Below are positions 49,101 to 64,000 of a stretch of 64,000 nt of DNA, piece by piece. Location of the stretch: assembly GCF_009192945.1 (NCBI RefSeq), contig NZ_NSET01000042.1, positions 1-64,000 on the forward strand. Direction: 5' to 3'. Each line of letters opens with the position of its first letter. The stretch's first letter is position 1. The position numbers and the translations under genes are program-made. This stretch comes from Xanthomonas maliensis. GTDB lineage: Bacteria; Pseudomonadota; Gammaproteobacteria; Xanthomonadales; Xanthomonadaceae. The notes below the pieces were generated by a model that ran no database searches, was not told where the DNA came from, and worked only from the letters and a program-made list of their open reading frames with translations.

Positions 49101-50186
49101 TCGTCCTTCGGCGCTGGCGGTGCCAATGCCCATCTGGTGATCGAGGAGTTCCAGCCCAGCCCGCAGCCGCTGCCGGTACCGCCATCGTCCAGCCGACCGG
49201 CGCTGATCGTGCTCAGTGCGCGCACGTCCGAGTCGCTGGTCGAGGCGGCCTCTCAGCTGGCATCGGCCCTATTGAATGCAGACCAAGCCACGGATGAACT
49301 GCAGGCAATTGCGTTGGCGCTGCAGACCGGTCGTGAGCATCATGCCTATCGCCTGGGATTCTCTGCAGCGTCGATGGGCGAGGCCCACGAACGCCTGCGC
49401 GCCTTCATAGCGGGTGACCACCAGGCAGTGGTCCACGGACAGGTCAGTGATGCGCCGGCGACTGCACTGACCTCCGCCGAGCTGTTACGCCTGAGCGATG
49501 ACGGCCAGCAGCGACACCTGCTGGAGGCGTGGGTAACAGGCGCCGCGTGCCCATGGTCGGTGTTGCATCCGCAGCGGCGGCTTCCCCGGTTACGCCTTCC
49601 CAGCTATCCGTTCGCCCTGACCCGCTACTGGGCGCCAGACCTGTGGCGCGATCCACCCACAGCGGCGGCAACGCGACACCACGCGGCAGCGGCCGATCAT
49701 CAGTCGATTGCGGCAGCTGCGCCGTCGGCGTCGCCTGGCGTGCAGGATCTGCCCGCACCATCGCCAGCGCCCGCAGCGGCTGGGGCAAGCGATGAGCTGC
49801 GGCGGATCGAGCGCATCCTGCGCGAGACGCTGGCCGAGGTGCTGTACATGAAGGTCGCCGACGTCGGCCTGCACACCGCCTTTGTCGATCTGGGAATGGA
49901 TTCGGTGATGGGCGTGGAATGGCTACCAATGATCCAGGCCCAGCTCGGCGTCTCGCTCGGCGCAACCAAGATCTACCAGTACCCGACGCTGAGCGAGCTG
50001 GCGGCCTTCGTGCTGTCGCAGCGCCCGACTGCCGTCGGGGCCGAGGCGCCGGCGCCTTCGCTGCCACAACGCTCGATCGACGAGTGGCTGCAAGCGGTCT
50101 ACGACGGCACGGCAAGCGCAGACGCGGCCCAGGACTGGCTGCGGACGCAATCGCCGACGGCAGCAGGAGCGACGCATGTCCACTGA
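34146..50186 (+). CDS. Hybrid NRPS/trans-AT PKS megasynthase 2 (four modules)
   Basis: 5346 residues. Order: N-terminal docking helix, C-A-PCP, KS-DH-KR-CMT-ACP-ACP, KS-DH-KR-ACP, KS-ACP. The first 30 residues (SVRALLSAFQRGEITRAEL) look like a docking element. Phosphopantetheine serines are at about 1022, 2901, 3006, 4469 and 5253. No AT and no thioesterase are present. GAGGGA at 34132-34137 is a good ribosome-binding site for the ATG, which overlaps the previous stop (ATGA). The C-terminus ends in another putative docking tail (SIDEWLQAVYDGTASADAA). The gap to the next gene is 111 bp, the longest inside the synthase group. The cytoplasmic complex should take the ketide-peptide from protein 1 and pass it to protein 3. 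Confidence 0.95.
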   Translation: MSVRALLSAFQRGEITRAELRQRLLEQPATHPLSEGQQGLWMLQCADPASFAYNIPLCLRLHGPLDEAALERALQAVLRHHPLLAAAIIEGDGRPRWQPLAPTALRLTRHARPCTDAATRLAEMSARLREPFVLEQGPLLRADLYPQPDGTAVLLVVVHHLAFDGGSVDVFMRTLCAEYARIAQGAPPVSTPLDDMAAPPFDAFVQWESEFIASPAGAASLRYWQDRLRGAEPVLGTGAAVAGPAQPQTHRHALSVETSRRIRSLCARLRITPASFFLSLYQALLASVSGKRDLTIGMSVERRPHAGFDNTVGCFVNLIAIRTTDAPSTPLPERLRQTHAALSEALAHADYPYQRIVRALQRQDGEPAARFDTVFEYKSRRFFALPWAQRDWAGVRFEPVEGLYQEGEYALAFKAAELQDHYVLYVDHDARQVSTADAERYLRRIADTAEQTVAATDPAPAEFAPAGEAPSWQPLHETIRQRCRQLPQQLAALQDLHQLSYAQLDTRSDALAAQLQRVGVVADARVGVLLERSAEAVCTLLAVWKAGGACLALDPELPLERLRFMIEDADPVAIVTRAGLVDRLPCEAIPVVVREALAEGVTAPVAASVVPGQLAYVIYTSGSTGMPKAVAVTHAGLANLARVQTEAFAVAAGERVLQFAPWTFDASIWEIAMALQAGATLVLAPNDALQRSDLLAELMQAQQVNVATLPPSALTLLEAVDLPALRLMIVAGEACAPALAERWMRRCRFVNAYGPTESTVCATFKALDAPSTDASARTTVEDSDELACPGSLSIGCAIDGARALVLDPDTLRPVAVGEVGELFIGGVALARGYLRRAGLTAERFVASPAGPRGSRLYRTGDRVRVLAAGELQFVERIDRQVKIRGSRVEPGEVESVLHAHPGVAQCAVVALEERNQLIAFVVRSAHAADSDAGALHAHLRQRLPTYMLPAQIVLLPRLPTTRSGKVDRTALLAAWQDSQDKERNAMEPVSAIESEVRAILQQVLRVQEVPLDAGFFEIGGDSILAVGAARRLADAFDLPFDVTALLNLASVRRISRHLAEQRAASAIPDTATAAAGPGPVRAQLPDAIDECVAIIGISCQLPGARDHRQFWENLRDGVESIEFLSPDTLRSHGVPDALLQTPGLVAARASIEDADCFDAEFFHVSAYDAQIMDPQQRMLLQHAWKAVEDAGYRPADLADAGVFVTAAHSGYHSDGPPAAWNVMEGAKQYAAAAWSQPGALPTLISHRLGLHGPSLFVHSNCSSSLVALHTAYRSLLAGDATHALVGAAALSASVELGYVAEHGMNFSSDGHLRPFDAQADGMLGGEGVAVLLLKRARQAIADHDAIYALIRGVAVNNDGADKAGYYAPGVAGQAQVIDQVLRKTGVEVDTIDYVEAHGTATKLGDPLEVAALIDAFGRHTDKRQFCGIGSVKSNIGHLDTAAGLVGCIKIALGLRHGQIPASLNYRSPNPAIDFAGSPFYVLDRTLVLAPRQTPHRAGVSSFGIGGTNAHALLEAFPAPDRQPSDATRCLVPLSARQPAQLRQYAIDLLAYLERDAAPDLHDLAYTLQVGREPFACRLALEVSTLDELRAGLRDFLATPQHADSSRHANEQVQTLLPHWILSRHWQQIGAAWMAGATVDWAACWAGSELPRRISLPTYPFARVRHRRPVRAAQPVPVQGLHPFLQRNTSTLSEHRYSTRFDGSEFVFADHRVRGMRLLPGVAYLEMARSAVALALDASGTPLVLKDVCWLRPLRADGAAITVHVRVERRDAHSVAFQIYRDPPPEQATAEVYCEGVATVAAEAQPAALDLPALRAACGDGLPGPSCYALFDRLGCHYGSTLRALVETAPGTAADGTRFALAQVRLPAEAVRDPRLVLHPGVLDAALQASIGMGVVDGVLDEAAMEQTLPFSVDRVRILRAPHEQVWVHVCEAAGSSPLVHKLDVRLCDAQGAILVEIAGLSARVTDGARAPSLPHAVSAAAANPDAVVLAEATQAMGLQPLVPVWECAGPYPEVAAPDVPRRILLIGGTPSVAVALAAAGARDMLVSLAADASADELMAQILSCRPTHVVWIVQAGDAGAAPELPTLYGLRLVKALLGAGFETQSVHVAAITTMALAVRRSESGRPPQAAVHGFMGALGKEYPHWAVHAFDVETLAQCPWPMVLAAAPDPEHCSIALRAALRYAQRLLPTTVPPVSSSRFIDGGVYVVLGGAGGLGQALTEHLLGRYRANVVWLGRRAPDDGIAQALQRLGALGGSLRYLQVDARKRTALEAALKQVEAEHGVVHGFVHTALDLHDRSIMAVDEARFADALSSKLQTGAALAAALARYRPAHFVLFFSALQSFNPSPGQSSYAAGSVYLDALATWLRRSGQAATYVINWGYWGSVGIVATPAHRRRMQHLGEGSIEPTEAMPFIEAVLAGPFEQMALLKRSAAHGGAALPLVQDEHLRLAPTRRHTRFVLPEPGLLPEPPAEATTAGPATLDAALAAGLFHQLSALGGPSTRPLSLASLNERLASPQLYTRWLHEAMRFLCDAGYARRDEDGAMVFVRPAADSDWQLAEHHFAQARANESEHAHIALIEPMLRALPDILAGRRTATDIMFADASVQRVESVYKKNPFIDYYNRVTAALVQQALEQRLRSDPNARFRLLEIGAGTGATSERVFQAVHSLASAISEYRYTDISRAFLAHAERHYQPHVPYLRCQLLDIERPLAEQGVDCGSYDVVIATNVLHATRQMHRTVRHAKAALAGSGLLVINEMQGHTLFAHLTFGLLPGWWAYEDGWLREPGSPGLAPASWRQVLEEEGLRAIRFPLGDRDRFGQQIIIAESDGVFRQKSTAVPPLRDDSDARSASVPLPLLASAPEPLPANEAMSTYVRRLIAEILELTLEDIDPDEPFDSYGIDSILAIRLANALRARFASVSSTVIFEYSNARALAGYLQGLAAPPAIAADASPAPPAAVTAQFSAPNSPSGLRAAVTAHIRTVIAQILEQPVDEIDVHEPLEHYGVDSILAIRVANALRSTFEDVSSTLLFEHRTIVAIADHFLATQPGNAARLQTATPLAHSVLHAPSAPAPVSPVIDHAARAATTTPTAAGQPDRAIAIIGVSGRYPKAANLDEFWQRLRDGEDCVQEIPADRWQLQGFFDPDPASAIARGHSYSKWGGFIDGFAEFDPLFFGISPREAMAIDPHERLFLQESWHAIEDAGYTRDSLARQHARRVGVFAGVSQSGFEKCASDQDAGGEAIQPQTSFGSVANRVSYLLDLQGPSMPIDTMCSSSLTAIHEACEHLLREECDIALAGGVNLNLHPSRYVASCEGRFLSTSGRCRSFGAGGDGFVPGEGVGVLVLKRLSNAIADGDDIRAVIRATSINHGGKAKGYTAPNPAAQRELIKTAMRKAGLTASDISHVEAHGTGTELGDPIEIDALTQAFRASTDARGFCALSSVKSNIGHLEAAAGVAGVTKVLLELKHRQLVPTLHAQTPNPHIDFEASPFRLQRSLSDWTPAGGPQGKRIASVSSFGAGGANAHVILEEYIPAPAPAAMPSSDGPCLVLLSAKDATRLDESVRQLLTACAALEDTQLADVAYTLQIAREPMELRFGCLVRSVAELQDALQHFLSSKTQRSDLRSGDIRTARKTLSWLRDDDDIQTLIATWLARGKLDRLLEAWVAGVAQVDWTQLPRQAPPRRIPLPTYPFAKERYWLQSGASAQAIGVPTASLLHPLVHRNTSSIHGLRFSSTFSGREPVFADHQVAGQAVLPAAAYLEMAQAAAVFAQAVGPTTALHLRDVIWLKPIVATGQPVQLQLQLTPNEDALLCEFLLAEGDGPGPAGAGAATLCARATVALGPQGEATQQIAALRAALSAAPIPGEACYRQLTTMGVVYGPSHRGLVDVGTGQDAHGAFVLARLRLPEAADASRFGLPPGLLDSAVQAAGFFDALATSDEAASAAAVPFALDSLQWFAPCPVEGWVVVRRSVAGVIQTHIDLCDDAGRVCVRLRGLTARAYRAAPPATPTNAGVQTVFFTTPAPTAAWQPELDAQAQRVLLACELPAATLAAFVPAARCTVLDSAASDPAERFSDYAGQLLEIVQTLPRPSAQQSITVQVLVPRHGNGRLHAALAPLLRAAQAELPGLDTQLLAVELAQPGVATTTAVVLDNALAEIALPARGAGAVWRDRGIYLITGGLGGIGRALLADLARSTRDATVILAGRSDLDATRRAEVNALTAQGLRVEYRRVDVAHRAQVNELVDEICRHFGPLTGVLHCAGSAHHAAFATLTAAELRGAIAAKVAGTRHLDLATRHLALDFFVLFSSLTTHTGGVGQAAYATANGFLDEYARYRHALQALGERSGRSLSIAWPYWSTEGGMQLPAATVDALQRQGFIPLDAQSGIDALARALAADVPQLAVARGQPAPIRRLLLQGRTADLPAPMPLPASPQMHPPQGIAQAIDALRDFLAQQLMIAPARIHADAGFETLGIDSVVAVRLTAALEAVHGPLSKTVFFEHATVAELAAHLAVTRQQTTASVTIAAADSAPPIHAFPSEAWTTAQARSQTDSDTDVGTAVAAADTNAHAVPDQAGDAIAIIGLAGRYPQSPTLEAFWHNLRDGIDCISEIPADRWDAAAFFDPTPGVPGKSYSKWGGFLEGVADFDPGFFNISPREAPMMDPQERLFLMCAHDAMEDAGYTREGLNRTAETAGVGVFVGVMHTEYQLHGANANVDADGPILGSGIASVANRVSYYGNFQGPSLAVDTMCSSSLTAIHLACQSMRDGDCGVAIAGGVNVSLHPNKYLGLSQAKFASTSGRCAAFGDGGDGYVPGEGVGAVVLKPLRKAIADGDRIYGVIKASGINHGGRSNGFTVPNASAQSQLIRRVIARSGVTPQAIGYIEAHGTGTALGDPIEIAGLTRALRHWTQDTGFCAIGSVKSNIGHCESAAGIAGLTKILLQLRHATLVPTLHAEHLNPRIAFAQTPFVVQRTAAPWHCAHDAGGRPLPRTAALSSFGAGGANAHLVIEEFQPSPQPLPVPPSSSRPALIVLSARTSESLVEAASQLASALLNADQATDELQAIALALQTGREHHAYRLGFSAASMGEAHERLRAFIAGDHQAVVHGQVSDAPATALTSAELLRLSDDGQQRHLLEAWVTGAACPWSVLHPQRRLPRLRLPSYPFALTRYWAPDLWRDPPTAAATRHHAAAADHQSIAAAAPSASPGVQDLPAPSPAPAAAGASDELRRIERILRETLAEVLYMKVADVGLHTAFVDLGMDSVMGVEWLPMIQAQLGVSLGATKIYQYPTLSELAAFVLSQRPTAVGAEAPAPSLPQRSIDEWLQAVYDGTASADAAQDWLRTQSPTAAGATHVH
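34230..37320 (+). other. Module 7: C-A(Phe)-PCP
   Basis: The C domain (PLSEGQQGLWML; HHLAFDG at His159-Asp164) must accept a ketide from an ACP. The A-domain pocket reads DAWTIAAVCK, a phenylalanine code. The PCP is FFEIGGDSILAV (Ser1022). No epimerase is present. Confidence 0.87.
37417..43270 (+). other. Module 8: KS-DH-KR-CMT-ACP-ACP
   Basis: The KS has VHSNCSSSLVAL (Cys1261); its HGTAT replaces the usual HGTGT but keeps His. DH: DHRVRGMRLLPG (His1710) and HPGVLDAALQ (Asp1883). KR: GGAGGLG near residue 2210, FFSALQSFNPS and SYAAGSVYLDA, with Ser in the normal Asn place. C-methyltransferase: LLEIGAGTGATSERVF near 2650 and ATNVLHAT. Two ACPs (Ser2901, Ser3006) follow. Expected unit: alpha-methyl, alpha-beta unsaturated. 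Confidence 0.88.
43429..47660 (+). other. Module 9: KS-DH-KR-ACP
   Basis: KS: IDTMCSSSLTAI (Cys3270). DH: DHQVAGQAVLPA (His3742), VYGPSHRGL and PPGLLDSAVQ (Asp3918; the His usual before this motif is Pro). KR: TGGLGGIG, LFSSLTTHTG and AYATANGFLDE with intact Ser, Tyr and Asn. The LDD motif is absent, suggesting A-type. ACP: LGIDSVVAV (Ser4469). Expected unit: a double bond. Confidence 0.88.
47851..50020 (+). other. Module 10: KS-ACP with beta-branching-type ACP
   Basis: The KS is complete (VDTMCSSSLTAI, Cys4742). The ACP reads LGMDSVMGVEWLPMI (Ser5253), with Trp six residues after the serine, the mark described for ACPs recognised by HMG-synthase cassettes. No reductive domain is present, so the beta-ketone needed for such branching would be available. 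Confidence 0.84.
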
Positions 50187-50297
50187 GCGTGGGGGCAGCG
50201 ATCGCAGGAATCTTTCGCGACCGCCTTGAGTGCAGCGTCAGCCGGCAGAACGCGGAGTGCGGATCGTGGTTTCAGGAAGATCAAACGGACGGCGGAT

Positions 50298-60596
<10,299 letters not shown>

Positions 60597-60668
60597 GGCG
60601 GCGTGCTGCCGCGCTACCGCCAATGCTGCAACCCGCAGGCGCCGTCCTGCACGCTATCGGAGATCACC

Positions 60669-60899
60669 GTGTCTGAGCACGACGTAACGGAGGACTTCAT
60701 CGTCCTCATCAATGACGAAGAACAGTATTCCTTGTGGTCCAGTGCGATCGATATCCCACAAGGCTGGCGCCTGGTCTACGGCCCGTCGAACAAGCAGGCA
60801 TGTCTGGCCTATGTCGAGGAGGTGTGGACCGACCTGACCCCGCGCAGCGTGCGCCTCTCGCTGCAGCAGGCGTCGCAGCACGGCGACGGCAGCCGATGA
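60669..60899 (+). CDS. MbtH-like NRPS accessory protein
   Basis: The 76-residue protein carries the MbtH signature: FIVLINDEEQYSLWSSAIDI, then PQGWRLVYG, then YVEEVWTDLTPRSVR, matching N-x-E-x-Q-x-S-L-W ... P-x-G-W ... W-T-D-x-x-P-x-S. Such proteins bind NRPS adenylation domains and are needed for their folding or activity, so it probably serves the Thr, Tyr, Gly or Phe domains of this cluster. I chose the GTG at 60669 because GGAG (60659-60662) lies six nt upstream; an earlier GTG at 60603 would add 22 atypical residues. Its stop overlaps the next gene by ATGA. Confidence 0.94.
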   Translation: MSEHDVTEDFIVLINDEEQYSLWSSAIDIPQGWRLVYGPSNKQACLAYVEEVWTDLTPRSVRLSLQQASQHGDGSR

Positions 60900-61765
60900 G
60901 CGAAGCGTCGATACGCATCGGCGTCTCCGACGGCGTGGCCCTGCATGTACGCCAGTGGGGGCCGCCGCCGATCCGGCTGTTGCTGGTGCATGGGTTCGGG
61001 CAGGGCAGCTTCGTCTGGCGTTCGCTGGCGCAATCGCTGCCGGAGTGCGGGATCGCCGCGGTCGATCTGCGTGGGCACGGCGATTCCGATCGCGACCCGA
61101 TGCAGCACTACGCGGTCGCCACGCATGTCCAGGATGTGGTCGCAGTAGCGCGCGCGCTGGGCCTGCGCGACTACGTCCTGCTTGGCCATTCCCTGGGGGC
61201 GGCAGTCGCGATCCTGGCGAGCGAGCACCTGCCACAACCGCCACGCGCGGTTGTCTTGATCGATGGCGGGCCCGGCTTGAGTGCCACCGCATCGGCGTAT
61301 ATCCGTGACGAGTTCCTGCGCAGCAAGTTCCGCTATCGGTCGGTCGGGGAATACGAGGAGCAACTGCAGGCAGCCATGCCGCTGGCCGTTCCTGCGTTGC
61401 TGCGCGCCTTGGCAACCGACGCGCTGGAGGCGCTCGGACCGGACGAGTTCCGTCTCAAGGCAGACCGTGCCTTGGGCTACCAACAGGCCTGCCCCACGCT
61501 GGAGTCCTCGCTGTGGCAGGCACTCGAACAGCTGGTGATCCCGGTCTTGTTGGTGCGCGGCGCGGTATCGGCGCTGTGTTCCCGGCTGTGGACCGACGCC
61601 TTCATCACCCGCGTTCCCGACGCCATCGTCGAGGCGGTGGATCGCGCCGGCCATGCGGTCATGCTGGACAACCCCGTGCAGTTCAACGCCGTGGTACGCC
61701 GCTATCTGTCGCACTGGCTGGGCCCGCAGGTCGGCCCGACGCCCCACCTTGCCTCCCTGGACTGA
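60896..61765 (+). CDS. Alpha/beta hydrolase, candidate chain-release or proofreading thioesterase
   Basis: The 289-residue alpha/beta hydrolase has the oxyanion HG in LLVHGFGQGSFVW, DLRGHGDSD, nucleophile elbow GHSLG (Ser99) and catalytic His253 in AGHAVMLDNP. It lacks a visible signal peptide. It starts within the MbtH stop codon (ATGA), so it is translationally coupled to the synthase operon. Since no megasynthase ends in a thioesterase, this protein may release or cyclise the product. Equally possible are type II thioesterase editing or an ester-hydrolysing tailoring step. The sequence looks closer to general alpha/beta hydrolases than to classical RifR-type thioesterases. Confidence 0.88.
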   Translation: MSEASIRIGVSDGVALHVRQWGPPPIRLLLVHGFGQGSFVWRSLAQSLPECGIAAVDLRGHGDSDRDPMQHYAVATHVQDVVAVARALGLRDYVLLGHSLGAAVAILASEHLPQPPRAVVLIDGGPGLSATASAYIRDEFLRSKFRYRSVGEYEEQLQAAMPLAVPALLRALATDALEALGPDEFRLKADRALGYQQACPTLESSLWQALEQLVIPVLLVRGAVSALCSRLWTDAFITRVPDAIVEAVDRAGHAVMLDNPVQFNAVVRRYLSHWLGPQVGPTPHLASLD

Positions 61766-61768
61766 ACG

Positions 61769-62872
61769 ATGCTCTGGCATGCCGTCATCACGCGATTCAG
61801 CTATCGCCATTCCACCACGCGCGCCGGGCTCGATGGCGTCCTGGTCTCGGTGCTCCGCCGCGATCCGCTGCAACCGGATCGCCTTGCCTTTCGCTACTCG
61901 CTGTTCGAATTGACCTGCCTGCCCTCGTTGCTGGCCCAGACCGAGCAGAACTTCGACTGGTTCATCATCGTCGATCCGGCGCTACCGTCGCACTGGCGCC
62001 AGCGGTTGCAGGCACTGGTGAGTGGCCGCACCCGCACTCATCTGCATGACTACGATCCCGCCGAGGACCTGACCAAGACAGATTGGCTGCAGCGGTATGC
62101 ACCACCGCAAACGTGCCAGGTGTTGACGACACTACTGGACGACGACGACGCGCTGCCGGCGGACTTCATCGAGACCCTGCAACGCGCCGTCGGCGAGCAG
62201 GACGGCATGCTTGCACCGGTGGTGACACTGGCGAGCAGGAAAAGCCGGCAGTGGGAACTGGTGCACAGCCGTCGGGCACCACTGGGCTACCAATGCAGCT
62301 GGCATCGCGGCAACTGGGTGCTGTCCACCGGACTGTCACTGCTCTGCCAGTGGCCGATGTATCCATTGACCGTGCTCGCGATCCATCATCAGGTCGCCGA
62401 CCTGTGGTATCGCCCCGAACGCGGCCCGGCGTTGATGAGCTTGCTGCAGGAATGCTGGTCGTTGCCGGACGCGCGCGTGGCCGAGGCCACCGCGTTCATC
62501 GCAGGGCGGATGGATGACTTCCGTGCACGCGTCGCGGCCTACGACGATGACGCAGCGGTGGCGGACAGCCAGCGCCAGCACTTCATCGACATCAGCGATG
62601 TCGTCGAACCTTTCGTGGTCAGCAACCATTTCGGCAACGACCAGGTGATGCGGTTGTTCGAGCCCAAGCCCGATCGCAGCCCGGTCCGCGATGCGCTGGA
62701 CTTCCCTGGGGTACCGATCGACCTGGACGGATTTGCGCACAATGCGGCTCACTTCGCCAAACGACCCCGCATCTACTACAGCCTGCTACGCGAGCTGTGG
62801 TCGCGGCCGTTTCCACTATTGCCCCGCTTGCGCCTGCTGGCGTGGGCAAGCTGGCGTTTTGCGCGTGCGTGA
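61769..62872 (+). CDS. Putative rhamnosyltransferase (glycosyltransferase)
   Basis: The 367-residue protein fits the putative rhamnosyl-transferase family (PF11316 type): an N-terminal HAVITRFSYR, then RYSLFELTCLPSLLAQTEQNFDWFIIVD, and the acidic donor-binding stretch LDDDDALPADFIE near residues 122-134. It is cytoplasmic, with no membrane segment. The usual donor would be a dTDP- or GDP-deoxysugar; this cannot be read from the sequence. It starts 3 bp after the hydrolase stop, in the same operon, so the NRPS/PKS product is likely a glycoside. With the sulfotransferase at the other end, a sulfated sugar is a possible decoration. Confidence 0.82.
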   Translation: MLWHAVITRFSYRHSTTRAGLDGVLVSVLRRDPLQPDRLAFRYSLFELTCLPSLLAQTEQNFDWFIIVDPALPSHWRQRLQALVSGRTRTHLHDYDPAEDLTKTDWLQRYAPPQTCQVLTTLLDDDDALPADFIETLQRAVGEQDGMLAPVVTLASRKSRQWELVHSRRAPLGYQCSWHRGNWVLSTGLSLLCQWPMYPLTVLAIHHQVADLWYRPERGPALMSLLQECWSLPDARVAEATAFIAGRMDDFRARVAAYDDDAAVADSQRQHFIDISDVVEPFVVSNHFGNDQVMRLFEPKPDRSPVRDALDFPGVPIDLDGFAHNAAHFAKRPRIYYSLLRELWSRPFPLLPRLRLLAWASWRFARA

Positions 62873-62905
62873 TCGCAACCGGGAACCCGACCAGAGGAGA
62901 GCACG

Positions 62906-63787
62906 ATGCACGCGATGATGTTTCCCGGGCAAGGCTCACAACGGCCAGGAATGGGCGAGGACCTGTTCGACCTGGCCGATTACACCGCCATCGAACCGCA
63001 GGTCGACGCACTGCTCGGCTATTCCTTGCGCGCGCGCTGTCTCGATAAGGCCTACGTCTTCTCCGGGACCGATGTCACCCAGCCCTGCCTGTATATGGTC
63101 AATGCACTGCACGGCATCCGAGTTCTGCGCTCGGGAGTGCAGATCGGTTGCGTCGCCGGTCACAGCCTTGGGGAATACAACGCGCTGCAGGCGGCAGGTG
63201 TTTTTGACCTGCTGACCGGTCTGCGGCTGGTGCACAAGCGCGGGACCTTGATGGCGCAAGCGCGCGGCGGCGCGATGACCGCGGTCCTGGGCCTGAGCTC
63301 GGCCACGATCGTGGACCTGATGTTGGGCCACGGCCTGGACATGATCGACGTCGCCAACTACAACGCGCCTGCCCAGACCGTCATCTCCGGACCCGAGGCA
63401 GAGGTCGCGCAGGCCACGCGGATCTTCGAGTCGGCTGGTGCGACAGCGTGTATCCGGCTTCCAGTGAGCGGCGCCTTCCATTCGCGCTTGATGGAAACAG
63501 CCGCGCGCGCCTTCGCCGGCTTCATCGACGCAGTCGACTTCCAGCGTCCGCAGATTCCGGTGATCTCCAACGTCACCGGGACCTTTTATCCCGCCAAGGC
63601 ATCCAGTGCGGTGATTGCCTCGCTGCTGGTTCGGCAGATCGTGCGACCGGTACTCTGGGTCAAATGCGTGCACAGCATGCTCGACGCCGGCGCGACCGAT
63701 TTCGTGGAAGCCGGCCCAGGCAACGTATTGATGCGCTTGATTCCGCAAATCCGTGCAGTTGGCCGCACGCCGGCTGTCGTCCACTGA
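62906..63787 (+). CDS. Free-standing malonyl acyltransferase (trans-AT)
   Basis: The 293-residue acyltransferase is of the FabD type: MFPGQGSQRPGMG at the N-terminus, GHSLGEY with nucleophile Ser87, Arg112 in HKRGTLM (carboxylate binding), and GAFHS with catalytic His192, the malonyl-specific form. None of the eight KS modules has its own AT, so this protein should load malonyl-CoA onto all PKS ACPs in trans. GAGGAG precedes the ATG. A housekeeping FabD is not likely here because no fatty-acid genes surround it. Only one AT is visible; the acyl-hydrolase partner common in such clusters is not seen in the window. Confidence 0.92.
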   Translation: MHAMMFPGQGSQRPGMGEDLFDLADYTAIEPQVDALLGYSLRARCLDKAYVFSGTDVTQPCLYMVNALHGIRVLRSGVQIGCVAGHSLGEYNALQAAGVFDLLTGLRLVHKRGTLMAQARGGAMTAVLGLSSATIVDLMLGHGLDMIDVANYNAPAQTVISGPEAEVAQATRIFESAGATACIRLPVSGAFHSRLMETAARAFAGFIDAVDFQRPQIPVISNVTGTFYPAKASSAVIASLLVRQIVRPVLWVKCVHSMLDAGATDFVEAGPGNVLMRLIPQIRAVGRTPAVVH

Positions 63788-63805
63788 GCATCGGGAACGC
63801 CATCC

Positions 63806-64000
63806 ATGCCACCTCTCTTACACGGGCAGGCTGCTGCCATCCTGATGTACCACCGCATCGCAGACGATGGCACCGATCTTTGCGTCTCGCCGGCGGAGTT
63901 CCGTGCCCACATGGCCAGTCTGCGTGCAGCCGGCTACCCGGTGCTCGCGTTGACGGACCTGGCTGCGCAACTGAAGGCAGGCACGCTGCCGGTACGCAGC
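63806..64000 (+). CDS. Polysaccharide deacetylase-like protein, N-terminal part (cut by window)
   Basis: The first 65 codons are present. They read AAAILMYHRIADDGTDLCVSPAEF, then RAHMASLRAAGYPVLALTDLAAQL, the start of NodB-homology (polysaccharide deacetylase) proteins: 'lmYHri', then the 'F..hl..L...Gy.v..l.dl' helix. The catalytic Asp-His-His metal site lies beyond the window. It begins 18 bp after the acyltransferase stop, so it belongs to the same transcript. It could remove an N-acetyl group from a sugar attached to the product; this is inference. Confidence 0.78.
   Translation, partial: MPPLLHGQAAAILMYHRIADDGTDLCVSPAEFRAHMASLRAAGYPVLALTDLAAQLKAGTLPVRS

Noticed and set aside
50226-50297. 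TTG start for megasynthase 3
   Set aside because: It would add 24 basic, unstructured residues; the ATG at 50298 begins directly with a docking-type helix.

Overview
The window is high-GC gammaproteobacterial DNA that fits Xanthomonas or a close relative. The left end carries the end of tonB followed by exbB, exbD1, exbD2 and pdxJ, an arrangement I associate with Xanthomonas campestris. A TTAGN6TACTA LexA-type box and a GT84 glucan-synthase gene also fit that group. No tRNA, rRNA, CRISPR array or insertion sequence was seen.

Left part (1-13735), chromosomal backbone. It holds the TonB energy-transduction operon (tonB end, exbB, exbD1, exbD2) closed by a strong terminator, then a frameshifted remnant of a third exbD. 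On the minus strand follow pdxJ (vitamin B6), a small membrane protein and a cardiolipin synthase. Next come a WYL regulator with a DUF1330 protein, a PA0069-type radical SAM gene with a LexA-like operator over its promoter, a 2OG-Fe(II) oxygenase, a short GT84 beta-glucan-synthase-like protein, galE and a small-molecule methyltransferase.

Right part (14645-64000), one large biosynthetic cluster, all on the plus strand and tightly packed. An Stf0-type sulfotransferase overlaps the first of three megasynthases of about 6241, 5346 and 3432 residues. Together these form a hybrid NRPS/trans-AT PKS line of 12 modules. The predicted order is A(Thr)-NMT-PCP; C-A(Tyr)-PCP; C-A(Gly)-PCP; KS-KR-ACP; KS-KR-ACP; KS-ACP // C-A(Phe)-PCP; KS-DH-KR-CMT-ACP-ACP; KS-DH-KR-ACP; KS-ACP // KS-KR-ACP; KS-DH-KR-CMT-ACP-ACP-ACP. 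There are no AT domains in the proteins; a free malonyl transferase gene downstream supplies them. MbtH, an alpha/beta hydrolase and a rhamnosyltransferase-like protein come between, and a polysaccharide-deacetylase-like gene runs off the window.

How it would work (inference). Synthesis starts on an N-methylated Thr, adds Tyr and Gly, extends with three malonyl units, adds Phe, then extends with five more malonyl units, two of which are C-methylated. No thioesterase domain ends the line, so the free hydrolase or a protein outside the window must release the chain. Sulfation and glycosylation are the likely tailoring steps. I do not recognise the product. The cluster probably continues to the right: no PPTase, exporter, regulator or HMG-synthase cassette is visible, although two carrier domains carry the tryptophan associated with beta-branching.
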